From positions 124,001-188,000 of the forward strand of contig NZ_VBSB01000005.1 of the NCBI RefSeq assembly GCF_013337765.1: a DNA stretch of 64,000 nt, in the 5' to 3' direction. The notes under the pieces were generated by a model. It worked only from the letters and a program-made list of their open reading frames with translations. It made no database searches and was not told where the DNA came from. The stretch is from Mycolicibacterium sphagni. Lineage in GTDB: Bacteria > Actinomycetota > Actinomycetes > Mycobacteriales > Mycobacteriaceae. Of the stretch, positions 37,130 to 46,287 are shown in pieces. Position 1 is the stretch's first letter. Each line of letters begins with the position of its first letter. A program made the translations under genes and the position numbers.

Positions 37130-38704
37130 GTGGCTGACTACGACTACATCGTGATCGGTGCCGGATCGGCGGGTTGCGCTCTGGCTGGTCGCCTGGCCGC
37201 AGGGGCATCCAGCGTCCTCTTGCTGGAAGCCGGCGGCTCGGATCGGCGGCTCACCGTGCGCGCGCCGCTGGCCTATGCCGCGCAGATGGGTGGCCCGACC
37301 GACTGGGACTACAGCTCCGTGGCTGAGTCCGCATGCGACGGACGCACCATTCCGCAACCGCGCGGCCGCGTCCTCGGCGGCACCAGTTCGATGAACGCGA
37401 TGGTGTGGGTGCGGGGCACCCAACTCGACTACGACGGCTGGCAGCTGCCTGGCTGGGGCTGGTCCGACGTCGAGCCGGTGTTCCGCCGCATCGAGTCGCA
37501 CTATCTCGGTGCGCCGGCACACGGGACCTCGGGACCGATCCGGGTGACCCGGCTGGCCGAGCCGGACGTGACGTCCACCCGGTGGGTGGCCGCCGCCCGG
37601 GCCGCCGGTGTCTCCGACAACGAAGATCTCGGCGGACCCGATCTCGACGGCACGTCCATCGCGCCGGTAACGGTGTGGAAGGGGCAACGCTGGAACACCG
37701 CACGCGCGTATCTGCCTGCGGCGCGGCGCCGTTCCAACTTCACCCTGGTGACCGGCGCGCTGGTCCACCGGGTGGTGATCCGGGATGGATGCGCCGTCGG
37801 TGTGGAGTACGAACGCAAGGGGCGACGCGTGGTTGCGGCCGCCAATCGCGAAGTGATCCTGTCAGCCGGCGCATACGGGACACCCCAGTTGCTGCAGCTC
37901 TCCGGAATCGGTGCCGCCGACCATCTACGTGCGGTCGGCATCACGCCTATCGTCGAAAACCCCGGGGTGGGAACCAATCTCACCGATCATCCGGCGACAG
38001 CGATGGCCTGGGATGTGCAGCCACGTTTCGTCGGGCTGTCCGACGCCCAGAAGCCACGGTGGTTGCTGCGCTGGCTTTTTCGGCGCAGCGGGAAGATGAC
38101 CAGCAACGCGATGGAGGCACTCGCCCACATCCGGTCCTACCCGGAACTGCCTGCGCCGGACTTCCAGTTGATCCATGCTCCCAGCTACGTCAACCTCGTG
38201 GCGATGGAGCGTGAGCTGCGCCGCGCATCGTCGGTGCTGCAGTCCTACTGGACGCCCAAGAGCCGCGGTACGGTGCTCGCGCAATCAGCGGATCCCCATG
38301 ACGCGCCGGAGATCCGGCTCAACACCCTGTCCCATCCCGACGATGTGCAGGCGTTCATCCGGGTGGTGCGCCGCACCAGGGAGATCGTCGCCACCGAGCC
38401 GTTCGGGTCGGTGATCACCGCGGAACTGCACCCTGGCCCCGAGGTCGTCACCGATGCTCAGATCGAGGCGTGGGTGCGAAGTTCGGTCGCCACCACCGGC
38501 CACCCTGCCTGCTCGGCCGCGATGGGCAACGACCAGGACAGCGTCCTGGACGTGAATCTGAAAGTGCTTGGCGTACAAGGCTTGCGGGTGGCCGACGCGT
38601 CGGTGTTCCCGCGTATCCCCCGGGCGAACACCAATGCGCCGGCGATCATGGTCGGCGAGCGCTGTGCCGACTTCATCCATCGAGATCGACAGCACGGCTG
38701 CTAA
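37130..38704 (+). CDS. GMC-family FAD-dependent oxidoreductase
   Basis: 524 residues. ADP-binding motif YIVIGAGSAGCALAGRL, GMC signature PRGRVLGGTSSMNAMVWVRG, a second signature SAGAYGTPQLLQLSGIG and catalytic His/Asn residues in TTGHPACSAAMG and PRANTNAPAIM. Alcohol dehydrogenase or oxidase role likely, acting on the hydroxylated product of the Rieske enzyme (inference from context). GTG start 11 nt after the ferredoxin stop. Confidence 0.92.
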   Translation: MADYDYIVIGAGSAGCALAGRLAAGASSVLLLEAGGSDRRLTVRAPLAYAAQMGGPTDWDYSSVAESACDGRTIPQPRGRVLGGTSSMNAMVWVRGTQLDYDGWQLPGWGWSDVEPVFRRIESHYLGAPAHGTSGPIRVTRLAEPDVTSTRWVAAARAAGVSDNEDLGGPDLDGTSIAPVTVWKGQRWNTARAYLPAARRRSNFTLVTGALVHRVVIRDGCAVGVEYERKGRRVVAAANREVILSAGAYGTPQLLQLSGIGAADHLRAVGITPIVENPGVGTNLTDHPATAMAWDVQPRFVGLSDAQKPRWLLRWLFRRSGKMTSNAMEALAHIRSYPELPAPDFQLIHAPSYVNLVAMERELRRASSVLQSYWTPKSRGTVLAQSADPHDAPEIRLNTLSHPDDVQAFIRVVRRTREIVATEPFGSVITAELHPGPEVVTDAQIEAWVRSSVATTGHPACSAAMGNDQDSVLDVNLKVLGVQGLRVADASVFPRIPRANTNAPAIMVGERCADFIHRDRQHGC

Positions 38705-38752
38705 CCGACCGCAATCACGACCCTGGTGCAGATCTCGGCGGCGGGTGAACCG

Positions 38753-39421
38753 TCAGCGCGTGGACCTCGAACTGCCGGAACTGAAAAGCTGACCGCGCAG
38801 CAGCTGTTTGAGCGCGGCCACCGTGGCGTGATACTCATCGGGCGGCGGTGCGCTGGAGGCGTATTCGTTGAGGCCTCGGAAAATCATGTACACCGCGTTG
38901 GCGGCACTCTCCACATCGACACCGCGGCCCAACTCCTTGTCGTGGACACCCTGCTCGAGGATGTCGCGGATCAGGTTGCGTAATGCGACAAACCGGGTAT
39001 CGCTGGTCTCGGCGAGATTCAGGTGTTGTGGGCTCTCGGCGCGGATGGCCCGGTCGAAGGCGACCGCCAGCGGGTAGTCCCGCATCACCCGTACGCTCTC
39101 GTCAAGTACGGCCATCAGCTTGTCGAGGGTGGCGGCGTTCTGCTCGGCGGCCTGTTCGAGTCTGGGCACGGCGATGGTCGCGACCTCGTCGAAGGTGGCC
39201 CTGACGAGCTCGGCCTTGTTCGGGAAGTAGTGATAGAGGCTGCCGCTGGTCATCTTGGCCTCGCGGGCGATCTCGCGGATCGTCGTCCTCGAGTAGCCCA
39301 CCTCCGCGACGCAGCGCATGGTTGCCTCGAGGATCCGCTGCCTCGTCTCCTCGCTGTTGGCGCCGACCGGCCGGCCCAGGAACGAGGAGTTGGCCGACGC
39401 TGCACCTTTGGGTTTCGCCAT
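38753..39421 (-). CDS. TetR-family regulator of the catabolic island
   Basis: 222 residues. N-terminal HTH: TRQRILEATMRCVAEVGYSR, TTIREIAREAKMTSGSLYHY, FPNKAELV. The rest is a ligand-binding helical domain. The frame can extend to 40078 but that is the antisense shadow of the SDR gene; ATG 39421 has AGGAG upstream. It lies between the GMC gene and a divergent SDR and is the best candidate to bind the 18-bp palindrome at 34529. Confidence 0.88.
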   Translation of the reverse strand: MAKPKGAASANSSFLGRPVGANSEETRQRILEATMRCVAEVGYSRTTIREIAREAKMTSGSLYHYFPNKAELVRATFDEVATIAVPRLEQAAEQNAATLDKLMAVLDESVRVMRDYPLAVAFDRAIRAESPQHLNLAETSDTRFVALRNLIRDILEQGVHDKELGRGVDVESAANAVYMIFRGLNEYASSAPPPDEYHATVAALKQLLRGQLFSSGSSRSTR

Positions 39422-39459
39422 GGCTCCTCGAAGCTTCTCATAGTCGGAGGAGGATCGGT

Positions 39460-39465
39460 TAGAGT
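39460..39465 (+). promoter_or_regulatory. -10 element (TAGAGT) of the leaderless SDR gene
   Basis: TAGAGT ends 7 nt before GTG 39473; the hexamer is identical to that of ygfZ. Confidence 0.6.
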
Positions 39466-39472
39466 CCGCCTC

Positions 39473-40294
39473 GTGGCAGACCTCATCGATACCGTCGCAG
39501 TAGTCACCGGCGCCGCCCGCGGGCAGGGCAGGAGCCATGCCGTTGCGCTGGCCGCCGAGGGTGCCGACATCATCGCCATCGACCGCTGCGCCGATATCGA
39601 CTCGATCCCCTATCCGCTGGCGACCAAAGAGGATCTCGACGAGACCGTCCGGCTCGTCGAGGCCCAGGGCCGTCGCATCGTGCCGGTCGTCGCCGACGTC
39701 CGTGACCTTGCCGCCCTGCAGGCCGGAGTGCAGAGCGGTGTGGACACACTCGGTGACATCGACATCGTCGTGGCCAACGCCGGGGTGGTGGCCATCGGCC
39801 TCAAGGATCCGCTCGATGAGCAGTTGTACCGCGACATCGTCGAGACCAATCTGAACGGCGTCTGGCACACCATCGCGGCCACCGTGCCCTCGATCATCCG
39901 CAAGGGCCGCGGCGGTTCCATCATCTTGACCAGCTCGGCGCAGGGTCTGGTCGGGCGCGGCGGTGACGGCAGCGCGGCGATGTTCGCCTACGCCGCCGCC
40001 AAGCACGGTGTGGTGGGACTGATGCGCTCGGCGGCCAATGCCTATGCGCAGCACAGCATCCGGGTCAACACCGTGCACCCGAGCGGTGTTGCCACGCCGA
40101 TGATCCTCAATGAGAACACTATTCGGATGATTCAGGAGCAGCCGAACGCTGCGGCACTGTCGGCCAACCTGATGCCGGTCCCGCTCGTCGAGTCCGAGGA
40201 CGTCACCAATGCCGTGATCTTTCTGGCCAGCCCGAAGGGTCGCTACATCACCGGCGTGGCACTACCCGTCGACGCCGGTCACGCCGTGATGTGA
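39473..40294 (+). CDS. Mycofactocin-coupled-type SDR
   Basis: 273 residues. The cofactor loop VVTGAARGQGRSHAVALAAE and the long segment after strand 2 (IAIDRCADIDSIPYPLATKE) are the hallmark of mycofactocin-coupled SDRs, in which NAD is tightly held and mycofactocin carries the electrons away. Catalytic YAAAKHG and NTVHPSGVATPM follow. Substrate probably an alcohol made in the neighbouring Rieske/GMC pathway. GTG 39473 is chosen from TAGAGT spacing; the frame upstream is a shadow of the TetR gene. Confidence 0.88.
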   Translation: MADLIDTVAVVTGAARGQGRSHAVALAAEGADIIAIDRCADIDSIPYPLATKEDLDETVRLVEAQGRRIVPVVADVRDLAALQAGVQSGVDTLGDIDIVVANAGVVAIGLKDPLDEQLYRDIVETNLNGVWHTIAATVPSIIRKGRGGSIILTSSAQGLVGRGGDGSAAMFAYAAAKHGVVGLMRSAANAYAQHSIRVNTVHPSGVATPMILNENTIRMIQEQPNAAALSANLMPVPLVESEDVTNAVIFLASPKGRYITGVALPVDAGHAVM

Positions 40295-40306
40295 GCGGCA
40301 CGGGCC

Positions 40307-41725
40307 TTAGAGGATCGATCCCGGAGCGTACTTGGCAGCGTCGGGGTAGGCACTGACCAGCTCCTCGACCGCGGCGACCACCTGGTCGACCTGACTACTT
40401 GCCGCCCCGGTGAAGGCCTGCTTGTCGGCCAGCGCGGCGTCCAGCGCCGCCCGGTCCAGCGGCAGCCGCTCGTCGGCGGCGAGCCGGTCCAGAAGATCTG
40501 GTTCCAAACCCTTTTCGCGCATCGCCAGCGCGACGGCCACCGCGTGTTCCTTGATCACCTCGTGGGCGGTCTCCCGCCCGACGCCGGCCCGCACCGCCGC
40601 GATGAGCACCTTGGTGGTGGCCAGGAACGGCAGATAGCGATCCAGTTCACGCTGGATCACCGCGGGGTAGGCACCGAACTCGTCGAGCACGGTCAGGAAC
40701 GTCTCGATCTGTCCGTCGATCGCGAAGAACGCGTCGGGCAGCGCCACCCGGCGCACCACCGAGCAGAAGACGTCACCCTCATTCCATTGCGCGCCAGCCA
40801 GTTCCGCGGCCATCGACGCGTAGCCGCGCAGCACCACCTGCAAGCCGTTGACCCGCTCGCAGCTGCGGGTGTTCATCTTGTGCGGCATCGCCGACGAACC
40901 GACCTGTCCCGGCGCGAACCCTTCGGTCACCAGTTCGTGGCCTGCCATCAGCCGCACGGTGTGCGCGAACGACGACGGACCGGCACCCAGCTGAACCAGA
41001 GCCGACAACACGTCGTGATCCAGCGACCGGGGATAGACCTGCCCGACGCTGCTGAAAACGCCATTGAATCCGAGGAATTCAGCGATCCGGCGCTCCAGCT
41101 CGGCGAGCCGGACGGCATCGCCGTCGAACAGGTCGAGCATGTCCTGCGCGGTGCCCACCGGGCCCTTGATGCCGCGCAGCGGGTAGCGCTCGATCAGTTC
41201 AGCGATGCGCTGCAACGCGATCAGCGTCTCCTCGGCGGCCGAGGCGAACCGCTTACCCAACGTGGTGGCCTGCGCTGCGACGTTGTGGCTGCGGCCCGCC
41301 ATCACCAGGTCGCGGTACAGCACCGCACTTTCGGCAAGTCGCGCCACCACGGCCACGCCGTGGGCGTGCACGAGTTGCAACGAGCGGCGGATCTGCAGCT
41401 GCTCGACGTTCTCGGTGAGATCGCGGCTCGTCATGCCCTTGTGCACGTGTTCGTGGCCGGCCAGCGCGTTGAATTCCTCGATGCGGGCCTTGACGTCGTG
41501 GCGGGTGACGCGTTCACGCGCGGCGATCGACGCCAGGTCGACCTGTTCGAGCACTCGTTCGTAGTCCTCGAGAACACCATCGGGAACGGCAACGCCGAGT
41601 TCGGACTGGGCGCGCAGTACCGCGAGCCAGAGCTTGCGCTCGGCGACGATCTTGGCCTCGGGCGACCAGATCGCGACCATATCCGCGCTGGCGTAGCGGC
41701 CGGCCAGGACATTAGGGATTGTCAC
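40307..41725 (-). CDS. purB: Adenylosuccinate lyase
   Basis: 472 residues, fumarase/aspartase superfamily. Signature SSAMPHKMNTRSCERVNG with the catalytic serine loop, plus HKGMTSRDLTENVEQLQIRR and AGRSHNVAAQATTLGKR. It acts twice in purine synthesis (SAICAR to AICAR, and adenylosuccinate to AMP). GTG 41725 follows a TAAGCT by 8 nt; no Shine-Dalgarno. Confidence 0.96.
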   Translation of the reverse strand: MTIPNVLAGRYASADMVAIWSPEAKIVAERKLWLAVLRAQSELGVAVPDGVLEDYERVLEQVDLASIAARERVTRHDVKARIEEFNALAGHEHVHKGMTSRDLTENVEQLQIRRSLQLVHAHGVAVVARLAESAVLYRDLVMAGRSHNVAAQATTLGKRFASAAEETLIALQRIAELIERYPLRGIKGPVGTAQDMLDLFDGDAVRLAELERRIAEFLGFNGVFSSVGQVYPRSLDHDVLSALVQLGAGPSSFAHTVRLMAGHELVTEGFAPGQVGSSAMPHKMNTRSCERVNGLQVVLRGYASMAAELAGAQWNEGDVFCSVVRRVALPDAFFAIDGQIETFLTVLDEFGAYPAVIQRELDRYLPFLATTKVLIAAVRAGVGRETAHEVIKEHAVAVALAMREKGLEPDLLDRLAADERLPLDRAALDAALADKQAFTGAASSQVDQVVAAVEELVSAYPDAAKYAPGSIL

Positions 41726-41733
41726 AACGCATC

Positions 41734-41739
41734 AGCTTA
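41734..41739 (-). promoter_or_regulatory. -10 element (TAAGCT) of leaderless purB
   Basis: TAAGCT on the minus strand, 8 nt before GTG 41725. Confidence 0.5.
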
Positions 41740-41765
41740 CGGCCCTGATACGGCAAGGTAGACGG

Positions 41766-43484
41766 ATGCACTTTGTCGGCCTGGACCTGGCCTGGGGTGA
41801 ACGCAAGCCCACCGGAGTGGCCGTGCTCGACGCCGACGGCCGGCTCGTTCATATCGCCACCGCGCAAGACGATTCGAGCATCCTCGCCGAAATGAAGCCC
41901 TATGTCGACGGACCGTGTCTGGTTGCGATCGACGCTCCGCTTGTGGTGACGAACCCGACCGGTCAGCGGGATTGCGAGACCGAATTGAACCGCGACTTCG
42001 CCAAGTTCCAGGCCGGCGCGCACCCGTCGAACACCGGCAAGCCCGAATTCGCCGGCGCACCACGCGGTGCCCGGATCGCCCAAGCGCTCGGGCTGGACAT
42101 GGACCCGCAATCGCGGGCGTCGCGGCGAGCCATCGAGGTCTATCCGCATCCGGCCACAGTGGTGCTGTTCCGGCTCGGCCGCACACTGAAATACAAGAAC
42201 AAGCAGGGCCGCGACTTCACCCAGCTGCGAACCGAACTGCTGCGGCTGATGGACGAGATCGAAAGGCTCGCACAGGCGTCTGTGCCGCTACGCGTCGTCG
42301 AACACCCAGAATGGATCGCCATGCGCACCGCCGTCGAGGACGCGAAGCGCAAGAGCGAGCTGCGACGAGCCGAGGATCCGATCGACGCGGTGGTGTGCGC
42401 CTACGTCGGGCTCTACGCGACGCGCCGGCCCGCTTCGGTGACCACCTACGGGGACTTCGCGACCGGCTACATCGTGACGCCCACGCTGCCGACGGACCTG
42501 ACCCCAGCGCCCCCGGAGCCGACACCCGGTGTGGTCAGCGAAGCCGTCGCCCGCTACGCCGAGCAGCGGCCCGCCCTGATCGCCACCACCGAGCACTACC
42601 TCGCGTTGGTGAAGCGCCTGCTCGACGACGCGGGCATCAACTACCTGAGCGTGACGGCCCGCACCAAGAGCGTGGCGTCGTTCGCGGCCAAGGCCGATCG
42701 CAGCAGCCATGGCCAACGGCTCTATACCGACCCGTCGACGCAGATCACCGACCAGGTCGGCGTGCGGGTCATCACCTACCTGCGCGAGGACGTCACCGCG
42801 GTCGGTACCGTGCTGTCGCAGGAATTCGAGGTCCTTGCCGACCTCGACATGGGGCAGGTGACCGCGCGCGAGGGCCGCTGGGGGTACGCGAGCCGGCACC
42901 TGCTGGTCGCGCTCGACGGTGAGACGCAGCCCGCATCGGTGCAGGTGCGCACCGTCCTGCAACACGCGTGGGCGGAGTTCGAACACGACATCCGCTACAA
43001 GGGCACGGTCCCCGAGCAGCACGCACCCGAGCTCGACCGCCGGTTCACGCTCGCGGCCGGCCTGCTCGAGCTGGCCGACCGGGAGTTCACCGAGATCCGG
43101 GACCGATTGCGGGCATCGATGGCCGACGACCGCACCCCGGCCGCCGCGGGCGCGGGCGTTGCGGCACCGGTGCTGGCCACCTATCTGGGGCACCGCTTTC
43201 CCGAAGCCGGCTGGTCCCGCACCGAGCACTACGCGTGGATCTCCGACTTGCTCGGCGAGCTGGGCATCCTGACCCTGGACGCCCTCGAGGAGCTATTGAC
43301 CAACCTCGACACCGACGCCGTCAACGAGAAGATGGACTACCGCTTCCCGGCAGGTGCGGTACGCCGCTTGGACGACGCCCTGCTGGCCGCGTTCGGCGAC
43401 CGGTACGTCGGGCTGGCGGGCAACGCGCATCGGGTGGCGCTGCTGCAGACCCGTCTGCGGCGGCTGCAGCCCGAGACCGGCTAG
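41766..43484 (+). CDS. relZ: RNase HII-like/DUF429 - (p)ppGpp synthetase fusion (RelZ, MS_RHII-RSD)
   Basis: 572 residues in two parts. Residues 1-235 are DUF429, an RNase H-like fold (FVGLDLAWGERKPTGVAVL, AIDAPLVV, IEVYPHPA, EDPIDAVVCAYVG). Residues about 270-440 are a RelA/SpoT synthetase: RTKSVASFAAK (ATP/GTP site), TDQVGVRVITYLRED, and VQVRTVLQHAWAEFEHDIRYK. A C-terminal tail follows. No HD hydrolase domain. The M. smegmatis homologue (MSMEG_5849) is reported to have both RNase HII and alarmone synthetase activity. It is convergent with the next SDR, sharing a CTAG stop. Confidence 0.92.
   Translation: MHFVGLDLAWGERKPTGVAVLDADGRLVHIATAQDDSSILAEMKPYVDGPCLVAIDAPLVVTNPTGQRDCETELNRDFAKFQAGAHPSNTGKPEFAGAPRGARIAQALGLDMDPQSRASRRAIEVYPHPATVVLFRLGRTLKYKNKQGRDFTQLRTELLRLMDEIERLAQASVPLRVVEHPEWIAMRTAVEDAKRKSELRRAEDPIDAVVCAYVGLYATRRPASVTTYGDFATGYIVTPTLPTDLTPAPPEPTPGVVSEAVARYAEQRPALIATTEHYLALVKRLLDDAGINYLSVTARTKSVASFAAKADRSSHGQRLYTDPSTQITDQVGVRVITYLREDVTAVGTVLSQEFEVLADLDMGQVTAREGRWGYASRHLLVALDGETQPASVQVRTVLQHAWAEFEHDIRYKGTVPEQHAPELDRRFTLAAGLLELADREFTEIRDRLRASMADDRTPAAAGAGVAAPVLATYLGHRFPEAGWSRTEHYAWISDLLGELGILTLDALEELLTNLDTDAVNEKMDYRFPAGAVRRLDDALLAAFGDRYVGLAGNAHRVALLQTRLRRLQPETG
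43481..43484. other. Shared CTAG stop of two convergent genes
   Basis: TAG ends the RelZ-like gene (plus) and, on the other strand, the SDR gene (minus). Confidence 0.9.
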
Positions 43485-44479
43485 GCGCGCAGACCCGACC
43501 ACGCTTCCGATGTTCCGGTCAGCCGGCTGACCTGTTCCAGGAATCGGCGCACCTTCACCGGGTTTTCGTGACGCTGCCAGCCGAACGTCGTCGGCCGCTG
43601 GCTGCGGTCATGCCAGAAATGCCCCGGCTTGGAATCCGGCCGGGTGGCGACCAGCCACACCGCGGTGTCCGCCCCGTCGGCCACATCGCGCAGCAGCGGC
43701 TTGGTCACGGCACGAAAGCGCGGCAAGTACTCCGCCACCCCGGGAGTGTCGACCCAGCCGGGGTGCATGCTCTCAACCCGGATGTCGGTTCCGGCCAGCC
43801 GGCGCGCCCACGAATCCGCCAGCACCACTTGCATCTTCTTGGTGCGCGCATAGGCCCGCACCCCGTTGTAGCTGCGCCGAGACTCCAGATCGTCGACCAC
43901 CAGCGGCGAGCCGTACATGCCGCCGGACGACACGAATATCACCGACGCCCCACCCGCGGCCCGCAGTAACGGCAGCAGGCGTTCGGTGATCAGATGCGGA
44001 CCCAGGACGTGGGTGGCCAGCTGCACCTCGTGGCCCTCACGCGTGAGACTGCGGTCCTTGGGCATCAGCCCGGCGTTGTGCACCACCCCGTTCAGCGCGG
44101 GCACGCGGTTGGCGAAGTCGGCCGTCCACTGCCGCACCACCTCGAGGTCGGAGACGTCGCAGACCTCCGCCACGACGTGGGCGTCGGCGACCGAGTCCCG
44201 GATCATGGCCGACGCGCGATCCACCTTGCCGGTGTTGCGACCCAGCAGGTGCACGGTGGCGCCCAGTCCGGCAAAGGACTGCGCCATCGCCAGGCCGATG
44301 CCCGCTGTCGCCCCGGTGATCAGCACCCGCTTGCCGACCAGCGCCCGCGGACCCGCGTCGGCCGCCCACCAACGCCTGCGCAGTCCCGACCCGATCTTGG
44401 TGTAGCCGACGATCAACGCCCGGTCCAGCACGCCGTCCAGCAGTTCCACGGCCGGCCGGGCGAGCCCGGAGAAATCCAT
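43481..44479 (-). CDS. SDR with N-terminal extension (DHRS12-like)
   Basis: 332 residues. About 50 residues precede the Rossmann fold; then LITGATAGIGLAM, HNAGLM and the catalytic YARTK preceded by VSSGGMYG. A membrane-associated lipid or retinol-type oxidoreductase is a guess from similarity to DHRS12-type SDRs; substrate unknown. ATG 44479 follows TACGTT by 7 nt, a leaderless geometry. Confidence 0.85.
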   Translation of the reverse strand: MDFSGLARPAVELLDGVLDRALIVGYTKIGSGLRRRWWAADAGPRALVGKRVLITGATAGIGLAMAQSFAGLGATVHLLGRNTGKVDRASAMIRDSVADAHVVAEVCDVSDLEVVRQWTADFANRVPALNGVVHNAGLMPKDRSLTREGHEVQLATHVLGPHLITERLLPLLRAAGGASVIFVSSGGMYGSPLVVDDLESRRSYNGVRAYARTKKMQVVLADSWARRLAGTDIRVESMHPGWVDTPGVAEYLPRFRAVTKPLLRDVADGADTAVWLVATRPDSKPGHFWHDRSQRPTTFGWQRHENPVKVRRFLEQVSRLTGTSEAWSGLRA

Positions 44480-44486
44480 GCCTACG

Positions 44487-44492
44487 AACGTA
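44487..44492 (-). promoter_or_regulatory. -10 element (TACGTT) of the leaderless SDR gene
   Basis: TACGTT on the minus strand, 7 nt before ATG 44479; the gap between this SDR and the upstream TetR stop is only 18 bp. Confidence 0.45.
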
Positions 44493-44497
44493 ATCGC

Positions 44498-45151
44498 TTA
44501 CACCCGGATGGTGCGCTCGTCGATCGGCGCCAACACGTCGATCACGTTCATCAGCGTGGTCCTGGCCAGTTCGCGTGGGCTGTCCCCATTGCTGACGAGG
44601 GCCGAGACCACCGCACCGTCGACGGCATTGACCAGCGCGGTCACCACGTCGACCCGCATATTGCGTCCCGAGCGCGCAATGGCCTCAACCACGGCGTCGA
44701 CCCGCTGCTGCAGCAGCCGACGCTGGATTTCCCGGAGTTCGGGCTGGCGGGCGCAGGCGATGTAGCGCTCATAGCGCGAGATCAATTCTTCGCTGCTGGC
44801 CTCGCCGTCCGCATCACCGACCAACAGGTCGACCAGCAAGTCGGCGGTCGCCTCGGCTCCGCGGCGCCGGCGGGGCAGCGCATCGACCCGGGCCCGCAGC
44901 TGCGCGGTCTCGACGGCGCAGATGTACTCGACGGCCTTGTGGACCAGATCGTCGAGTGAGGAGAAGTAATACGTGGTCGAGGCCAGCGGCAGACCCGCGC
45001 GACGAGCCACCGCACGATGGCGCACAGCCTCGAATCCGGCTTCGCGCAGCAGCTCGGCGGCAGCGCTGATCAGCGCATACCGTCGTCGTTCCCCCTTGGG
45101 GGTCATCGCTGCCGTCACGTTCAGCAATGCTGCCAGCAGCGTCGACGGCAC
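44498..45151 (-). CDS. TetR-family regulator (Rv0775 family)
   Basis: 217 residues from GTG 45151. HTH at about residues 23-65: RYALISAAAELLREAGFEAV, RHRAVARRAGLPLASTTYYF, SSLDDLVHKA. Corresponds to Rv0775 by position. GTG 45151 has AAAGAG seven nt upstream; GTG 45118 or ATG 45106 are alternatives. Divergent from the Tat-signal esterase gene, which is a plausible target, together with the downstream SDR. Confidence 0.85.
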   Translation of the reverse strand: MPSTLLAALLNVTAAMTPKGERRRYALISAAAELLREAGFEAVRHRAVARRAGLPLASTTYYFSSLDDLVHKAVEYICAVETAQLRARVDALPRRRRGAEATADLLVDLLVGDADGEASSEELISRYERYIACARQPELREIQRRLLQQRVDAVVEAIARSGRNMRVDVVTALVNAVDGAVVSALVSNGDSPRELARTTLMNVIDVLAPIDERTIRV

Positions 45152-45229
45152 ATCGCTCTTTCACCGAATCATTAACGTGGCTTTGACCTGCCACTAGGCT
45201 GAACAGCCCACGATGGCATGATGTGCCGA

Positions 45230-46132
45230 ATGGCGAACCTGAGCCGTCGCGCTGTTCTGCGACTCGGCGCCGGAGCCGTCGCAGGCGCCGCGGGTGCCGT
45301 CGCTGCGGGCCGCATGCTGGAATCCACCGCACACCTGGTCGGCCCGGATATCGCGATGACCGGTGTCGGCGCACCATTGCTGCCGCCGCCCCCGCGGGAG
45401 CCGGCATCGGCGGGCGCGCCCGCCCCGACGATGGTCACCGGCTCGTTCGTATCGGCCGCGCGTGGCGGCGTCAACACCAATTGGGCCATCGCCCGTCCGC
45501 CCGGTCAGACCGCGCCGCTGCGGCCGGTGATCGCGCTGCACGGCAAGGGCCAGGACGCGGCGGGCGTGATGGCCGGCGGGGTCGAGCAGGGTCTGGCGCA
45601 GGCTGTGGCGGCCGGGCTGCCGCCCTTCGCCGTCGTCGCTGTCGATGGCGGCGGGAGCTATTGGCACAAGCGCGCATCGGGCGAGGATTCCGGGGCCATG
45701 GTCCTCGACGAGCTGATCCCCATGCTCGGCAGCCAGGGGCTGGACACCTCGCGGGTCGCCTTCCTGGGTTGGTCTATGGGTGGTTACGGCGCACTGCTGC
45801 TGGGCGCCCGCCTCGGTCCGGCCCGCACCGCGGCCATCACCGCGGTCAGCCCTGCGCTGTGGCTGTCGTCCGGTGCCGCCGCGCCCGGCGCCTTCGACGG
45901 TCCCGACGACTTCGCCGCCAACAGCGTGTTCGGCCTGCCCGCGCTGGCATCGATCCCCATCCGGATCGACTGCGGCAACAGCGACCCGTTCTACGCGGCG
46001 ACCAAAGAGTTCATCGCCCAGCTGCCCCATCCGCCTGCCGGCGGCTTCTCGCCGGGCGGGCACGACGGCGGCTACTGGAGCTCGCAACTGCCGGGCGAGA
46101 TCGCGTGGATGGCGCCGTACTTGGTGCGTTGA
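45230..46132 (+). CDS. Tat-exported esterase (Rv0774c family)
   Basis: 300 residues. Twin-arginine signal (MANLSRRAVLRLGAGAVAGA) followed by an alpha/beta-hydrolase of the esterase D type: LHGKGQDAAG and the nucleophile loop LGWSMGGYGALL, with HDGGYW for the catalytic His. Rv0774c of M. tuberculosis is described as an iron-stress-inducible extracellular esterase. ATG 45230 starts the Tat motif cleanly and has CATGAT 7 nt upstream; ATGs at 45218 and 45221 are less likely. Confidence 0.88.
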   Translation: MANLSRRAVLRLGAGAVAGAAGAVAAGRMLESTAHLVGPDIAMTGVGAPLLPPPPREPASAGAPAPTMVTGSFVSAARGGVNTNWAIARPPGQTAPLRPVIALHGKGQDAAGVMAGGVEQGLAQAVAAGLPPFAVVAVDGGGSYWHKRASGEDSGAMVLDELIPMLGSQGLDTSRVAFLGWSMGGYGALLLGARLGPARTAAITAVSPALWLSSGAAAPGAFDGPDDFAANSVFGLPALASIPIRIDCGNSDPFYAATKEFIAQLPHPPAGGFSPGGHDGGYWSSQLPGEIAWMAPYLVR

Positions 46133-46227
46133 GCCCGCACTGAGAGCGACTTTTCCCCCGATTTGTGGATCTGCGTGCGGTTTCAACGACGGCTCGCGTC
46201 GTGATTGTCCCCCGTTCTGGAATTGTC

Positions 46228-46245
46228 TACAGTCGCTGTTACTGT
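46228..46245 (+). promoter_or_regulatory. Candidate operator/promoter of the P450 gene at 46288
   Basis: Inverted repeat ACAGT (46229-46233), 7 nt, ACTGT (46241-46245). The left arm lies within a TACAGT hexamer (46228-46233) that could be the -10, with transcription starting near 46240. Confidence 0.4.
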
Positions 46246-46287
46246 CAGCCATTCGATAAGCCTTCCGGAAGGGCCACCGCGCAGATC

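Noticed and set aside
40294..40307. Long TetR frame running to 40078
   Set aside because: The part beyond 39421 is opposite the mycofactocin-type SDR and lacks features; ATG 39421 has a ribosome site.
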